This document shows, piece after piece, positions 26,498 through 34,682 of a stretch of DNA of 64,000 nucleotides. The translations under genes and the position numbers were made by a program. The notes under the pieces were generated by a model that was not told where the DNA came from, did not search any database, and saw only the letters and a list, made by a program, of their open reading frames with translations. Source of the DNA: Thermocatellispora tengchongensis (GTDB taxonomy: Bacteria; Actinomycetota; Actinomycetes; Streptosporangiales; Streptosporangiaceae); NCBI RefSeq assembly GCF_014202315.1, contig NZ_JACHGN010000014.1, forward strand, positions 248,001 to 312,000, in the 5' to 3' direction. Each line of letters starts with the position of its first letter. Within the stretch, counting starts at the first letter, position 1.

Positions 26498-27880
26498 TCA
26501 GGCGCCCCGGTCGCTCCACTTCACCTCGTACGGGTTGAGCTGGAACTCCTGGTTGTCCACCGTCACGGTGAGCTTGGTGTTGGTGGTGTTGACCATCACG
26601 AGCTGGCGCGGCTGGGCCAGCACCTTGACCCGGGGGTCGGAGGCGGTGACGTCCTCCAGTGTCACGTGCGCCGGGAACCACTTGGTGAAGCCGCTGATGA
26701 TGCCGGCCATCGGCAGCTCGCGGCCGGTGCCCGGCTGCCACAGGCAGCCGGGGCAGGTCTGGTCGGTGCCGCCGGCCTTGCGCTGCGGGTTCCAGTACAG
26801 GGCGGTGGTGACGCCGCTGCTGGCGAACTCCATCATGGCCGCGGCCTGGACGGCGACGCGCCGGTTCTCGTCCCAGTCGGAGCCGTCGGTCTCGACGTAC
26901 CACTCGGCCCACCACACCGGCAGGTCGTTGCTCTCGCGGCGCACCCAGTTGGTGACCGCGCTGAACTTGCCGAGAGCGGTGAACTCGTCGGGCACCAGGC
27001 CCTTGTCCTTGTTGGCCGAGGAGCCGTCGATGATGATGAAGTCGGCGCCCTTCTTGTTCTTCAGCCAGTACTGGATCGCGTCGAGCGTGCGCTGGTCCAC
27101 CGTGCCCCAGGGGCCGGTGAGCTCCGAGCGCGGGCCCGCGGTCACGTTGCTGTCGATCGGGATGTACGGGCCGCCGACCTTGATGTCCTTGTTCACGGCC
27201 TTCAACGCCGTGTAGACCTTGTTGTACAGCTCCGTGTACGCCGCCGCGTCCCACTCGTTGCGGGAGTTGTGCCAGAAGCCCTTGAACTCGTTCCACACCA
27301 TGAAGTGCTTGACCGTCGGGTAGCGCTTGGCGACGGTGGCCGCGAGCTTGGCGTAGTCGTCGAAGTGGTCGCGCTGCGGCGCGACCTCGATCCGGGTCCA
27401 GTCCGTACGCCCCTCGCTGCCGTTCTTCATCCAGTCGGGCGCGCAGCACAGGGTCAGCACCGGAATGGACTTGGACTGGGCCATGAACTTGACCCGCCGG
27501 TCCAGGTCGCGGAAGTCGTACTGCCCGGGGGCCGGCTCGGGGTTGCCCGCGCCCCAGCCCATGATGTGCTGGTTCTGCAGCATGGGCACCCGGTCGAGCA
27601 GGTGGGAGGCCGCCTCGGTGACGTCCGGCGTCTCGTTGTCGGCGCTGTACTGGGTGTGGGTGACGCCCCAGCGCGGCCAGTCGGCGGTGACCGGCGGCGG
27701 CTGGAGGCTGGGCGCGGGCTCGGTCGGGGCGACGGTCATCGCCTGCCCCCGGCCCGTCTCCCTGTCGCGGCTCGCGTAGAACAGGATGCCCACGATGAGT
27801 GCCAGGGCCACGACACCGGCGCCGATGGCGACCGGCCAGCTCGGCCCCCCACGTGCGTGCCGTCCGTTACTGGGAATCAC
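26498..27880 (-). CDS. GH39-like glycoside hydrolase, membrane-anchored
   Basis: A 460-residue protein with a signal-anchor helix at about residues 15-37, then an extracellular (beta/alpha)8-type domain. The acid/base Asn-Glu pair is in MVWNEFKGFWH near residue 196 and the likely nucleophile Glu in WWAEWYVE near residue 324, the spacing of GH39/clan GH-A beta-xylosidases. The C-terminal beta strands after residue 400 are typical. GTG 27880 is used; a TTG at 27895 is also in frame, and neither has a strong ribosome site. It faces the polysaccharide locus tail to tail and may trim or release that glycan. Bond specificity is unknown. Confidence 0.8.
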   Translation of the reverse strand: MIPSNGRHARGGPSWPVAIGAGVVALALIVGILFYASRDRETGRGQAMTVAPTEPAPSLQPPPVTADWPRWGVTHTQYSADNETPDVTEAASHLLDRVPMLQNQHIMGWGAGNPEPAPGQYDFRDLDRRVKFMAQSKSIPVLTLCCAPDWMKNGSEGRTDWTRIEVAPQRDHFDDYAKLAATVAKRYPTVKHFMVWNEFKGFWHNSRNEWDAAAYTELYNKVYTALKAVNKDIKVGGPYIPIDSNVTAGPRSELTGPWGTVDQRTLDAIQYWLKNKKGADFIIIDGSSANKDKGLVPDEFTALGKFSAVTNWVRRESNDLPVWWAEWYVETDGSDWDENRRVAVQAAAMMEFASSGVTTALYWNPQRKAGGTDQTCPGCLWQPGTGRELPMAGIISGFTKWFPAHVTLEDVTASDPRVKVLAQPRQLVMVNTTNTKLTVTVDNQEFQLNPYEVKWSDRGA

Positions 27881-28085
27881 CGCTCGCTCACCCAATCCTG
27901 TTCACTTAGACGCATTTCCAGGCGTTGCACAGGCGGCACAGGCGGCACGGCCAGCGCGGCCAGCGCGGCCCCCGCCCGCCGGGGGTGACGAACCATGATG
28001 GTTCACACCCACGATTACCGTACCGGCCATCGCTTGCAGGTTGCTTGAATGTTCTAGAACCTTCTCATACGCCCCATAACAGGAG

Positions 28086-28853
28086 CTACGCCTCTCCGGT
28101 CACCACGGGCGGCCTGCGGTGGTCCGCCGGGCCCGGGATGCCCGCGAACCGGTACGGCACCGGCGCCCGGCCCGGCTGCACGACCAGCACCGTGCCCGGC
28201 GTCTCGGCGTAGAAGGCCGACTCGACGGCCGCGGCCACGTCGTCGGCGGTGAGCAGCGGGAACCCCGCGCCGACGAAGACCCGCTTGGCCCCGCCGCCGA
28301 GCAGCGGGGTGTCGGTGAAGCCGGGGCACACGGCGCCCACCCGGATGCGGTCCACGGCGAGCGGGCCCGCCATCGCGCGCACCAGGCCCACGACCGCGTG
28401 CTTGGTCATCGTGTAGACGGGGTCGGCCTCGTAGCCCATCAGCCCGGCGATGGAGGCGGTGACCACGATCGCGCCCCCGCCCCGGCGGCGCAGCGCGGGC
28501 ACCGCGGCGGCGAAGCCGTACACGACGCCGTCGATGTTGACGCCGGTCGCGCGCCGGTACAGATCGGCGTCGAACTCGGCGGCGAGGTCGAACCCGGTGG
28601 CCACCCCGGCGTTGAGGTGGACGAGGTCCAGCCCGCCATAGCGCTCCACGGCCAGCGCGACCGCCTCGGCGGAGACCTCGGGCCGCGACACGTCACCGGT
28701 CAGCGTGGCCGCGCCGATCTCCTTGGCCACGCGCTCCAGGCCGTCGCCGTCGATGTCCACCAGCACGCAGGAGACGCCCCCGGCGGCCAGCCGTCTCGCC
28801 GTGGCCGCGCCGATGCCGCTCGCCGCCCCGGTGACCAACGCAACGGTGCTCAT
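28086..28853 (-). CDS. Short-chain dehydrogenase/reductase (SDR)
   Basis: A 255-residue classical SDR. The cofactor motif TGAASGIG is at residues 8-15, LNAG follows the fourth strand, and the catalytic set is Ser in VTASIAG with Tyr and Lys in YTMTK. An acidic residue after the second strand (VDIDGDG) favours NAD(H) over NADP(H). The substrate is unknown. It lies 31 bases after the stop of the upstream phosphotransferase gene on the same strand, so the two are probably one transcript. In actinobacteria this pair often occurs with acyl-CoA metabolism genes, but none is adjacent here. Confidence 0.9.
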   Translation of the reverse strand: MSTVALVTGAASGIGAATARRLAAGGVSCVLVDIDGDGLERVAKEIGAATLTGDVSRPEVSAEAVALAVERYGGLDLVHLNAGVATGFDLAAEFDADLYRRATGVNIDGVVYGFAAAVPALRRRGGGAIVVTASIAGLMGYEADPVYTMTKHAVVGLVRAMAGPLAVDRIRVGAVCPGFTDTPLLGGGAKRVFVGAGFPLLTADDVAAAVESAFYAETPGTVLVVQPGRAPVPYRFAGIPGPADHRRPPVVTGEA

Positions 28854-28884
28854 CCCACGCCTCCCAGCTTCACAGGGCCGCGGG

Positions 28885-29907
28885 CTACGAGCCGTCGAGG
28901 ATGCGGTGAGCGCGCGCCACCAGCACCGGGACGCCCTCGCCCACGTGCTCGAACCCCTCTCCTACGGTCTTACCCTGGATGTACCTCGCGTGGATACCCT
29001 CGATGATGACCGCGAGCTTGAAGCAGCCGAAGGCCAGGTAGAAGTCCAGCTCGGCGAGGTCGGCCCCGGCGGCCTTGGCGTAGTGCGCGGCGAACTCCCG
29101 GGCGTCCAGGAATCCCGGGGCCAGCGTGGCGTCACCCGAGACCGGCACCGACCGGGCCCGGTCCTGCCAGTACGTCAGCGTCAGCCCGAGGTCGGCGAGC
29201 GGGTCGCCGAGGGTGGACATCTCCCAGTCCACCACGGCCCTGACCTCCGGCGAGCCGTCCGGCGCGACCCCGACCAGCGTGTTGTCCAGCCGGAAGTCCC
29301 CGTGCAGCAGCGTGGCCGACGCGTGGGCGGGCAGCCGCTCGGTCAGCCGCGCGACGAGCCGGTCGTACTCCGGCAGCTCCCGGGTCGCCGACCGCTCCCA
29401 CTGCTGGTTCCACCGCCGGAGCTGCCTGGCCATGTAGCCCTCGGGCCGGCCGAAGTCGCCGAGCCCGACCGCCCGGTAGTCGATCGCGTGTATGGCGGCC
29501 AGGATCTCCGCCAGCCGCTCCGCCAGCCGCCGGGTGTGCTCGGCGCCGAACGGCTCAAGCGCCGCCCGGTCGCGGATGGCCGCGCCGTCCACGTGTCCCA
29601 TCAGGTAGAAGGGGGCGCCGATGACGTCCTCGTCGCCGCAGAAGGCGACCGGCTCGGGCACCGGCACCGGCGTGGGGGCGAGCGCGGAGATCACCCGCCA
29701 CTCCCTGCTCATGTCGTGCGCCGTCGGCAGCACGTGGCCCAGCGGCGGGCGGCGCAGCACGACCGGCTCGGCGTCGGTGCGGATCAGGTAGGTCAGGTTG
29801 GACCTGCCGCCCGACAGCAGCGACACGTCGACGGGGCGGCCGGCGGCGGGGGCGTTCGCGCCCATCCAGGCGACCAGCTTCGGCCAGTCGATTCCGGGGG
29901 TGTTCAT
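28885..29907 (-). CDS. APH-fold phosphotransferase (ACAD10/FadE-associated type)
   Basis: A 340-residue kinase-like protein with the aminoglycoside-phosphotransferase fold. It has LLSGGRSNLTYLI at the nucleotide loop, VVLRRPPLGHVLPTAHDM (the lysine-equivalent position is Arg-rich), the catalytic loop LLHGDFRLDNTLV and the metal motif VVDWEMSTLGDP. The RPP-P-G-H-V-L segment is typical of the subgroup related to the N-terminal kinase of ACAD10, linked to hydroxy-acyl or lipid degradation. It is unlikely to be an antibiotic-resistance enzyme. It is first in a two-gene unit with the SDR, and its upstream region carries a 16-bp palindrome. Confidence 0.88.
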   Translation of the reverse strand: MNTPGIDWPKLVAWMGANAPAAGRPVDVSLLSGGRSNLTYLIRTDAEPVVLRRPPLGHVLPTAHDMSREWRVISALAPTPVPVPEPVAFCGDEDVIGAPFYLMGHVDGAAIRDRAALEPFGAEHTRRLAERLAEILAAIHAIDYRAVGLGDFGRPEGYMARQLRRWNQQWERSATRELPEYDRLVARLTERLPAHASATLLHGDFRLDNTLVGVAPDGSPEVRAVVDWEMSTLGDPLADLGLTLTYWQDRARSVPVSGDATLAPGFLDAREFAAHYAKAAGADLAELDFYLAFGCFKLAVIIEGIHARYIQGKTVGEGFEHVGEGVPVLVARAHRILDGS

Positions 29908-30011
29908 AGCCCTTAATTAGAACGCCACTCGGGTTCATCTGCCAGCCCGGGGTGGATCCGTGGCGGACGGCGTGTCCATCCGGCGTCCCGCACCGGCGGA
30001 TGAGATAGTTT

Positions 30012-30027
30012 TACCTGGTACCAGGTA
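30012..30027. promoter_or_regulatory. Perfect 16-bp palindrome, candidate operator
   Basis: TACCTGGTACCAGGTA is a perfect inverted repeat 105 bases upstream of the phosphotransferase start and 144 bases before the second acyltransferase start. Such symmetric sites usually bind TetR- or GntR-type repressors. Position favours control of the phosphotransferase/SDR unit. No regulator gene is adjacent. Confidence 0.55.
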
Positions 30028-30170
30028 TGCATTGGGTCGCGGGGTCCCGCGCCGCCCCCGACCTTACCTCGTCATTACATGTGGTTGGGCATGCTGAGAT
30101 CACACCCGAGAACATCGGGTCTATCGGCCATGCCTGATCTTGGGGATACCGCACATCCCAGTAGGAGCCC

Positions 30171-31253
30171 ATGCGCGTCTCAGTCGTTCACCCGAAGGAG
30201 CTCGGCGAGCCGGAGGTGTCCCGTTGGCGCTCCCTCCAGGAAGCCGACCCCGCCTTCGACAACCCGTTCCTGTCGCCGGAATTCACCCTCATCGTGGGGG
30301 AGCTTCGCGACGACGTACGCGTCGCCGTCCTCACCGACGGACCCGATCTCGTCGGGTTCTTTCCTTTCGAGCGCCATCCCATGGGGATCGGCAAGCCCGT
30401 CGCGGCGGGCCTCACCGACGCGCAGGGGCTGGTGCACGCGAAGGACATCGAGATCGATCCGCACAAGCTGGTACGCGACTGCGGTCTCGCCGTCTGGGAG
30501 TTCGACCATCTCGTCGTCGGCCAGCCCCTGCTTCCGGCCAGGCACGAGCGGCACCCGTCGCCGATCATCGACCTGCGGGAGGGCTGGGACTCCTACGTCG
30601 CGACGCTGAAGGAGAACTCCGGCAAGACCTACCGCTCGACGCTGTACAAGCAGCGCAAGCTCTCCCGCGACGTGGGCGAGGTCCGGCACGACTTCGCGAT
30701 CAAGGACGCCGGGCCGCTGCGCACGCTGCTCGGCTGGAAGACCGACCAGTACCGCCGCACCGGCAGGAGCGACCGCTTCGCCCGGCCGTGGATCGTGGCG
30801 CTGGTCGAGCGCCTGCTCGCCACCGACACCGAGAGCTTCGCCGGCATGCTCGACATGGTGTACGCCGACGGGCGTCCCGTGGCCGGGCACTTCGGGCTGC
30901 GCACCCGCACCACGCTCGCCGGATGGTTCCCCGCCTACGACACCGCCTTCGCCAAGTACTCCCCCGGCCTCATCCACCATCTCGCCATGGCAGAACGGGC
31001 GGCTTCGTCCGGAATCCAGGTTATTGATATGGGTCGGGGTGAAAAGGAGTATAAAGAGAAGCTCAAGAACGGCGAGTACCACGTCGCGGAGGGCCGCGTC
31101 GCGCGGGCCCACGTCGGCGCGGGCGTGCACTGGATGTTGCGCGTTCCTGTCAGAAAGGCGAGAAGCACCGTGCTTGCGAGCCCCATGTTGCGCACCACCG
31201 CAGATCGGACGTTGAAGGCGTACGGCCGCATCCGCACCGCGCTGTCCTCCTAG
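30171..31253 (+). CDS. GNAT/FemAB-like acyltransferase (CelD/BcsL family), paralogue
   Basis: A 360-residue paralogue of the protein encoded at 17507. The same motifs are present in the same order: DNPFLSPEFTLIVGELRD, GFFPFERH, GWKTDQYRRTGRSDRF, GHFGLRTRTTLAGWFPAYD and MGRGEKEYKEKLKNG. TAGGAG lies four bases before the ATG. The DegT-type aminotransferase begins six bases after its stop, so they form a two-gene operon. Because the family acts in surface-polysaccharide decoration, this unit probably supplies and attaches an aminosugar- or acyl-type modification. A stretch near 31020-31070 is less GC-rich than the rest. Confidence 0.87.
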   Translation: MRVSVVHPKELGEPEVSRWRSLQEADPAFDNPFLSPEFTLIVGELRDDVRVAVLTDGPDLVGFFPFERHPMGIGKPVAAGLTDAQGLVHAKDIEIDPHKLVRDCGLAVWEFDHLVVGQPLLPARHERHPSPIIDLREGWDSYVATLKENSGKTYRSTLYKQRKLSRDVGEVRHDFAIKDAGPLRTLLGWKTDQYRRTGRSDRFARPWIVALVERLLATDTESFAGMLDMVYADGRPVAGHFGLRTRTTLAGWFPAYDTAFAKYSPGLIHHLAMAERAASSGIQVIDMGRGEKEYKEKLKNGEYHVAEGRVARAHVGAGVHWMLRVPVRKARSTVLASPMLRTTADRTLKAYGRIRTALSS

Positions 31254-31259
31254 CTCCAC

Positions 31260-32393
31260 GTGGAGGCCGAAGATCAGCTCGCCCGGCGCACCGGGCGGCG
31301 GTGCCTGGCGCTGCCGTCCAACCGGCTGGGGCTCTACCTCGCCCTGCGCCACTTCTGCACGCCGGGCGAGCGCCTGCTGATGTCCCCCGTCTCGGCCGAC
31401 GAGATCCTGTTCCTGGTGCTGGCGGCCGGGCTGCGGCCGGTCATGGCGCCGCTCTCGCCGCGCGACGGCAACATTGACGCCCACGCCGCCGACCTGACCA
31501 CCGTGGACGCGGTGCTGACCACCAACCTGTACGGCCTGCCCGACGACGTGCGGGTCCTGGGCGCGGGCCGCACCCTGATCGAGGACGCCTCGCACGCGAT
31601 CGAGACGACCGTGGACGGCGTGCCCATCGGGGCGTTCGGCGCGGCCGGGGTCTTCAGCCTGTCCAAGCACGCCGGCGCCGGGTCCGGCGGGGTGATCGCG
31701 GTGGACGACGAGGCCGACCTGCGCGCGCTGCGCCGCGAGCGCGACCTGCTGCTCAAGCCCGGCGTGCTGCGCCGGGAGATCTTCTCGGTGCTCACCTCCA
31801 TGGCCCGTCAGGCCGCCCTCCGCCTCGACCTGGTACGCCCCGCGCTGCGTCTCGCGCGCGCCCTGGGCATGCAGGAGGAGCGCGAGGGCTACCGGATCGC
31901 GCTGGACCCCGAGGAGCTGGCCCTGGCGCTGAAGCGGGTGCCCGAGCTGCCGCCCTTCGACCTGTGGGTACGCGCCGACCTGCACGACTACCGCACCCGG
32001 CGGGGGCGGGTGACGCACTGGTACCAGGCCAGGCGGGTGGCCGCGCTGGCCGCGGAGCGGCCGGCCCGGATCGCCGGGGTCGCCAAGCTGGCCGGGCTGC
32101 CCTCGGCCGCGCGCGGCGTGCTCGACCACGTGGACCAGCCGCTGTTCCGGGTGCCGCTGCTGGTGCGCGACCGCGACGCCGCCATCGCCGAGCTGGAGCG
32201 GCGCGGGGTGGCGACCGGCTACCTGTACGACCCGCCGTACGACGACTACGCGCCCGGCTTCACCGAGCCCTCGCCCTCTCCCGAGGTCGCCCGTTGGTGG
32301 GCGGCGCATGTGCTGCCTGTCGATCCCCTCTACGCCCACCGCGCGCTGCCGGTGGTGCGGGAGCTGAAGCCGGCGCCGCCGCCGTATCTGTGA
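31260..32393 (+). CDS. DegT/DnrJ/EryC1-type PLP aminotransferase
   Basis: A 377-residue fold-type I aminotransferase. The substrate-side motif is TTNLYGLPDDV, the cofactor aspartate lies in IEDASHAIET, and the Schiff-base lysine is in GVFSLSKHAGAGSGGVI, where the usual GEGG is GSGG. Family enzymes put an amino group on nucleotide-linked keto sugars. It starts with GTG 31260, six bases after the acyltransferase stop, without an obvious ribosome site, so translation is probably coupled. Its 3' end overlaps the opposing MocR-type gene by 134 bases. It is at the short end of the family and the N-terminus looks slightly reduced. Confidence 0.8.
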   Translation: MEAEDQLARRTGRRCLALPSNRLGLYLALRHFCTPGERLLMSPVSADEILFLVLAAGLRPVMAPLSPRDGNIDAHAADLTTVDAVLTTNLYGLPDDVRVLGAGRTLIEDASHAIETTVDGVPIGAFGAAGVFSLSKHAGAGSGGVIAVDDEADLRALRRERDLLLKPGVLRREIFSVLTSMARQAALRLDLVRPALRLARALGMQEEREGYRIALDPEELALALKRVPELPPFDLWVRADLHDYRTRRGRVTHWYQARRVAALAAERPARIAGVAKLAGLPSAARGVLDHVDQPLFRVPLLVRDRDAAIAELERRGVATGYLYDPPYDDYAPGFTEPSPSPEVARWWAAHVLPVDPLYAHRALPVVRELKPAPPPYL

Positions 32394-33852
32394 GCGCCGT
32401 ACCGGTGAACGCTGTATCGGTGAACGCCGTGCCGGTGAACTCGGCCACCAGTTCCGCGACCACCTGGCAGCCGCGCCTGACCTCGGCCGGCGACGCCGAG
32501 CCGTAGCCCAGCACCAGCCCGTGCACCCGGGGCGGCCCGATGTGGTGCCGGTCGGTGGTGTCCAGCAGGACGCCCCGCCGCCGCGCGGCCTCGGCCAGCG
32601 GGCCCACGGCCTCCTCCGGCAGCTCCACCAGCACGTGCAGGCCCGCCGTGTCGCCGTGCACGAGCGGCCCCAGGATCTCCACGACGGCGGCGCGGCGGCG
32701 GGCGTACTCCAGGCGCATGCGGCGCAGGTGCCGGTCCAGGTCGCCCCGCTCCAGCAGCACCGCGACCGCTGCCTGCACCGGGCCGGAGGTGCGGTCGGCG
32801 AGCGCGTCGCGGGTGTCGGCGATCCGGGCGAGCAGGTCGGGCCGGCCCAGCAGCCAGCCGACGCCGACGTCCGGGGCCAGGGTCTTGGACAGGGTGCCGA
32901 GCAGCACGACCACGTCGGGGTCGAGGCCGTACAGGGCGGGCAGCGGCGCGACGTCGTAGCGGAACTCGGCGTCGTAGTCGTCCTCGATGATCGTGGCGCC
33001 GGTGCGGCGGGCCCAGGCGAGCAGGCGCTCGCGGCGCGGGATCGGCAGCCGCCCGCCCAGCGGATACTGGTGCGCGGGGGTGGTGTAGAGCACCCGCAGG
33101 TCGTCGGGCAGCGCCTCCACGATCACGCCGTCGGCGTCCACCGGGCAGGGCACGACCTGCGCGCCGCGGGCGGCGAAGACGTTCCTGGCCACCCGGTATC
33201 CGGGGTCCTCCACGCCCGCGCGGTCGCCGGGGCGCAGCAGCGTCGCGGCCACCAGGTCCAGCCCGTTCCCGGTGCCCCGGGTGATCATGATCCCGTCCGG
33301 CTCCACCGGCACCGCCCTGGCCCGGCGCAGGTGCGCGGCCAGCGCCTCGCGCAGCACCGGCAGGCCGTACGGGTCGGGGTCGTCGGACGGCGGCAGTTCC
33401 GCGGCGCGCCGCCACGCGCGGCGCCAGGCCGCGCGGTCGTAGTCGCGCACCCACGGCGCGCCGGGCCGCAGGTCGATCGCCCGGCCCGCCGGACGCCTGC
33501 GCCGCTCGGGCAGCGGCGCGGGCGCGGGACGCGGCCGGGTCTCGGCGGGCGCGCCGACGGTGGCCGGCAGGTCGGCGACGTAGGTGCCCGAGCCGTGCCG
33601 CCCGTCGAGCCACCCCTCCGCGTAGAGCTGCTGGTACGCCTCGGTGACCACGGTGCGGCTCACCCCGAGCTGACCGGCCAGCCCGCGCGTGGACGGCAGC
33701 CGCTCCCCCGCGGCCAGCACCCCGGCGCGCATCGCCGCGCGGAGCTGGTCGGCGAGCTGCGTCACCAGGGCCACGGTGGCGCCGCGGTCCAGGGCCAGCG
33801 GCAGGTCCGCCGCGACCCGGCCCCGCCGGCGGGGAGACGGAGAAGTGGTCAT
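32260..33852 (-). CDS. MocR/PdxR-type regulator (GntR winged helix plus aminotransferase fold)
   Basis: A 530-residue protein. Residues 10-80 are a GntR winged helix (GERLPSTRGLAGQLGVSRTVVTEAYQQLYAEGW). From about residue 130 there is a fold-type I aminotransferase domain with the PLP lysine in LLGTLSKTLAPDVG and an EDDYDAEFRY loop. Such proteins sense PLP or a related amine and regulate vitamin B6 or amino-acid genes. Recognisable homology ends near 32448; beyond it are 15-bp repeats and then sequence antisense to the aminotransferase, so the last 60 residues may be dispensable or an extension after stop loss. ATG 33852 is used; ATG 33867 is an alternative. It is divergent from a PNPOx-like gene. 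Confidence 0.85.
   Translation of the reverse strand: MTTSPSPRRRGRVAADLPLALDRGATVALVTQLADQLRAAMRAGVLAAGERLPSTRGLAGQLGVSRTVVTEAYQQLYAEGWLDGRHGSGTYVADLPATVGAPAETRPRPAPAPLPERRRRPAGRAIDLRPGAPWVRDYDRAAWRRAWRRAAELPPSDDPDPYGLPVLREALAAHLRRARAVPVEPDGIMITRGTGNGLDLVAATLLRPGDRAGVEDPGYRVARNVFAARGAQVVPCPVDADGVIVEALPDDLRVLYTTPAHQYPLGGRLPIPRRERLLAWARRTGATIIEDDYDAEFRYDVAPLPALYGLDPDVVVLLGTLSKTLAPDVGVGWLLGRPDLLARIADTRDALADRTSGPVQAAVAVLLERGDLDRHLRRMRLEYARRRAAVVEILGPLVHGDTAGLHVLVELPEEAVGPLAEAARRRGVLLDTTDRHHIGPPRVHGLVLGYGSASPAEVRRGCQVVAELVAEFTGTAFTDTAFTGTALTDTAAAPASAPAPPAARGGRRGDRQAAHAPPTNGRPRERARAR
32396..32440. repeat. Three tandem 15-bp units at the 3' end of the MocR gene
   Basis: GCCGTACCGGTGAAC, GCTGTATCGGTGAAC and GCCGTGCCGGTGAAC follow one another without gaps just after the aminotransferase stop. 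On the minus strand they encode FTGTA, FTDTA and FTGTA in the tail of the MocR protein. They probably arose by slippage that extended that protein. Confidence 0.8.
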
Positions 33853-33867
33853 CGGTATTTGCGGCAT

Positions 33868-33892
33868 AGTGGCTGTATTATCCCAGGCCACT
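33868..33892. promoter_or_regulatory. Candidate operator/promoter between MocR and PNPOx-like genes
   Basis: AGTGGC at 33868 and GCCACT at 33887 form inverted arms around a 13-base centre that includes TATTAT, a possible -10 element. The 58-base divergent gap fits a single MocR-controlled regulatory site. Confidence 0.4.
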
Positions 33893-33910
33893 CGGCCCGA
33901 GCCTGGAGAC

Positions 33911-34555
33911 ATGTCTGCCACGCTCTCGCCCACGCCCCGCACCCGACTCGGCCGCGCCAAGGAGCGGGGCCGCACCGACAGGGACGACCTGTACGCCGTA
34001 CTCGACGCCGGCCTGATCTGCCACCTCGGCGTGATCTCCGACGGCTTCCCGATGGTCGTGCCCACCGGCTACGGACGGCTCGGCGACACCCTCTATCTGC
34101 ACGGCTCCACCGGGGCGCGGTCGCTGCGCGCGGCGGCGGGCTCGCCGGTGTGCGTCACGGTGACCCACCTGGACGGCGTCGTGCTGGCCCGCTCGATCTT
34201 CCACCACTCGGTGAACTACCGCTCGGCCATGGTGTACGGGGTCGCCCGTCTGGTCGAGGACCCCGAGGAGCGGCTGACCGGGCTGCGGGTGCTCTCGGAG
34301 CACCTGGCGCCGGGCCAGTGGGACGCGGTGCGCAAGCCGACCGCGAAGGAGCTGGCCGCCACCGCCGTGCTCGCCCTGTCGCTGGAGGAGGCGTCGGTGA
34401 AGACGCGCCAGGGCCCGCCCTCCGACGACGAGGAGGACTACGCGCTGCCGGTGTGGGCGGGCGTGCTGCCGCTGCGCGTCGCGTGGGGGGAGCCGGTGCC
34501 CGACCCGGCGCTCCCGCCCGGCGTCCCGGTGCCGCCGCACGTACGCGACCGGTAG
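33911..34555 (+). CDS. Pyridoxamine 5'-phosphate oxidase-fold flavoprotein
   Basis: A 214-residue protein of the split-barrel FMN-binding family. It begins with a short Arg-rich lead (RLGRAKERGRTDRDDLYAVLDAG), followed by the barrel strands CHLGVISDGFPMVVPTGYGRLGDTLYLHGS and VCVTVTHLDGVVLARS, then SVNYRSAMVYGVARLV. These are typical of PNPOx-like (nimA-like) proteins. The true substrate is unknown; oxidation of a B6 vitamer or reduction of a small molecule is possible. GGAG lies four bases before the ATG. It is divergent from the MocR-type regulator, a recurrent pairing in actinobacteria. Confidence 0.85.
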   Translation: MSATLSPTPRTRLGRAKERGRTDRDDLYAVLDAGLICHLGVISDGFPMVVPTGYGRLGDTLYLHGSTGARSLRAAAGSPVCVTVTHLDGVVLARSIFHHSVNYRSAMVYGVARLVEDPEERLTGLRVLSEHLAPGQWDAVRKPTAKELAATAVLALSLEEASVKTRQGPPSDDEEDYALPVWAGVLPLRVAWGEPVPDPALPPGVPVPPHVRDR

Positions 34556-34682
34556 CACCACGCGTCACATCTGTCACTTTGATCAAATTTCATGCCGATC
34601 ATCCGAATTTCGGCAACCAAGGCGGCCGGGAGGGCGTCTCATAGGGGATGGTCCCCGGTCACCCGCATGCATGGAGATCGTC

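Noticed and set aside
28051-28060. GTTCTAGAAC palindrome downstream of the SDR gene as an operator
   Set aside because: It lies in the 3' region of the SDR transcript; a similar TTCTAGAA before 60598 is too short to claim a shared regulator.
28885-29907. Aminoglycoside-resistance kinase
   Set aside because: The RPPLGHVLP segment and pairing with an SDR place it with ACAD10-type phosphotransferases.
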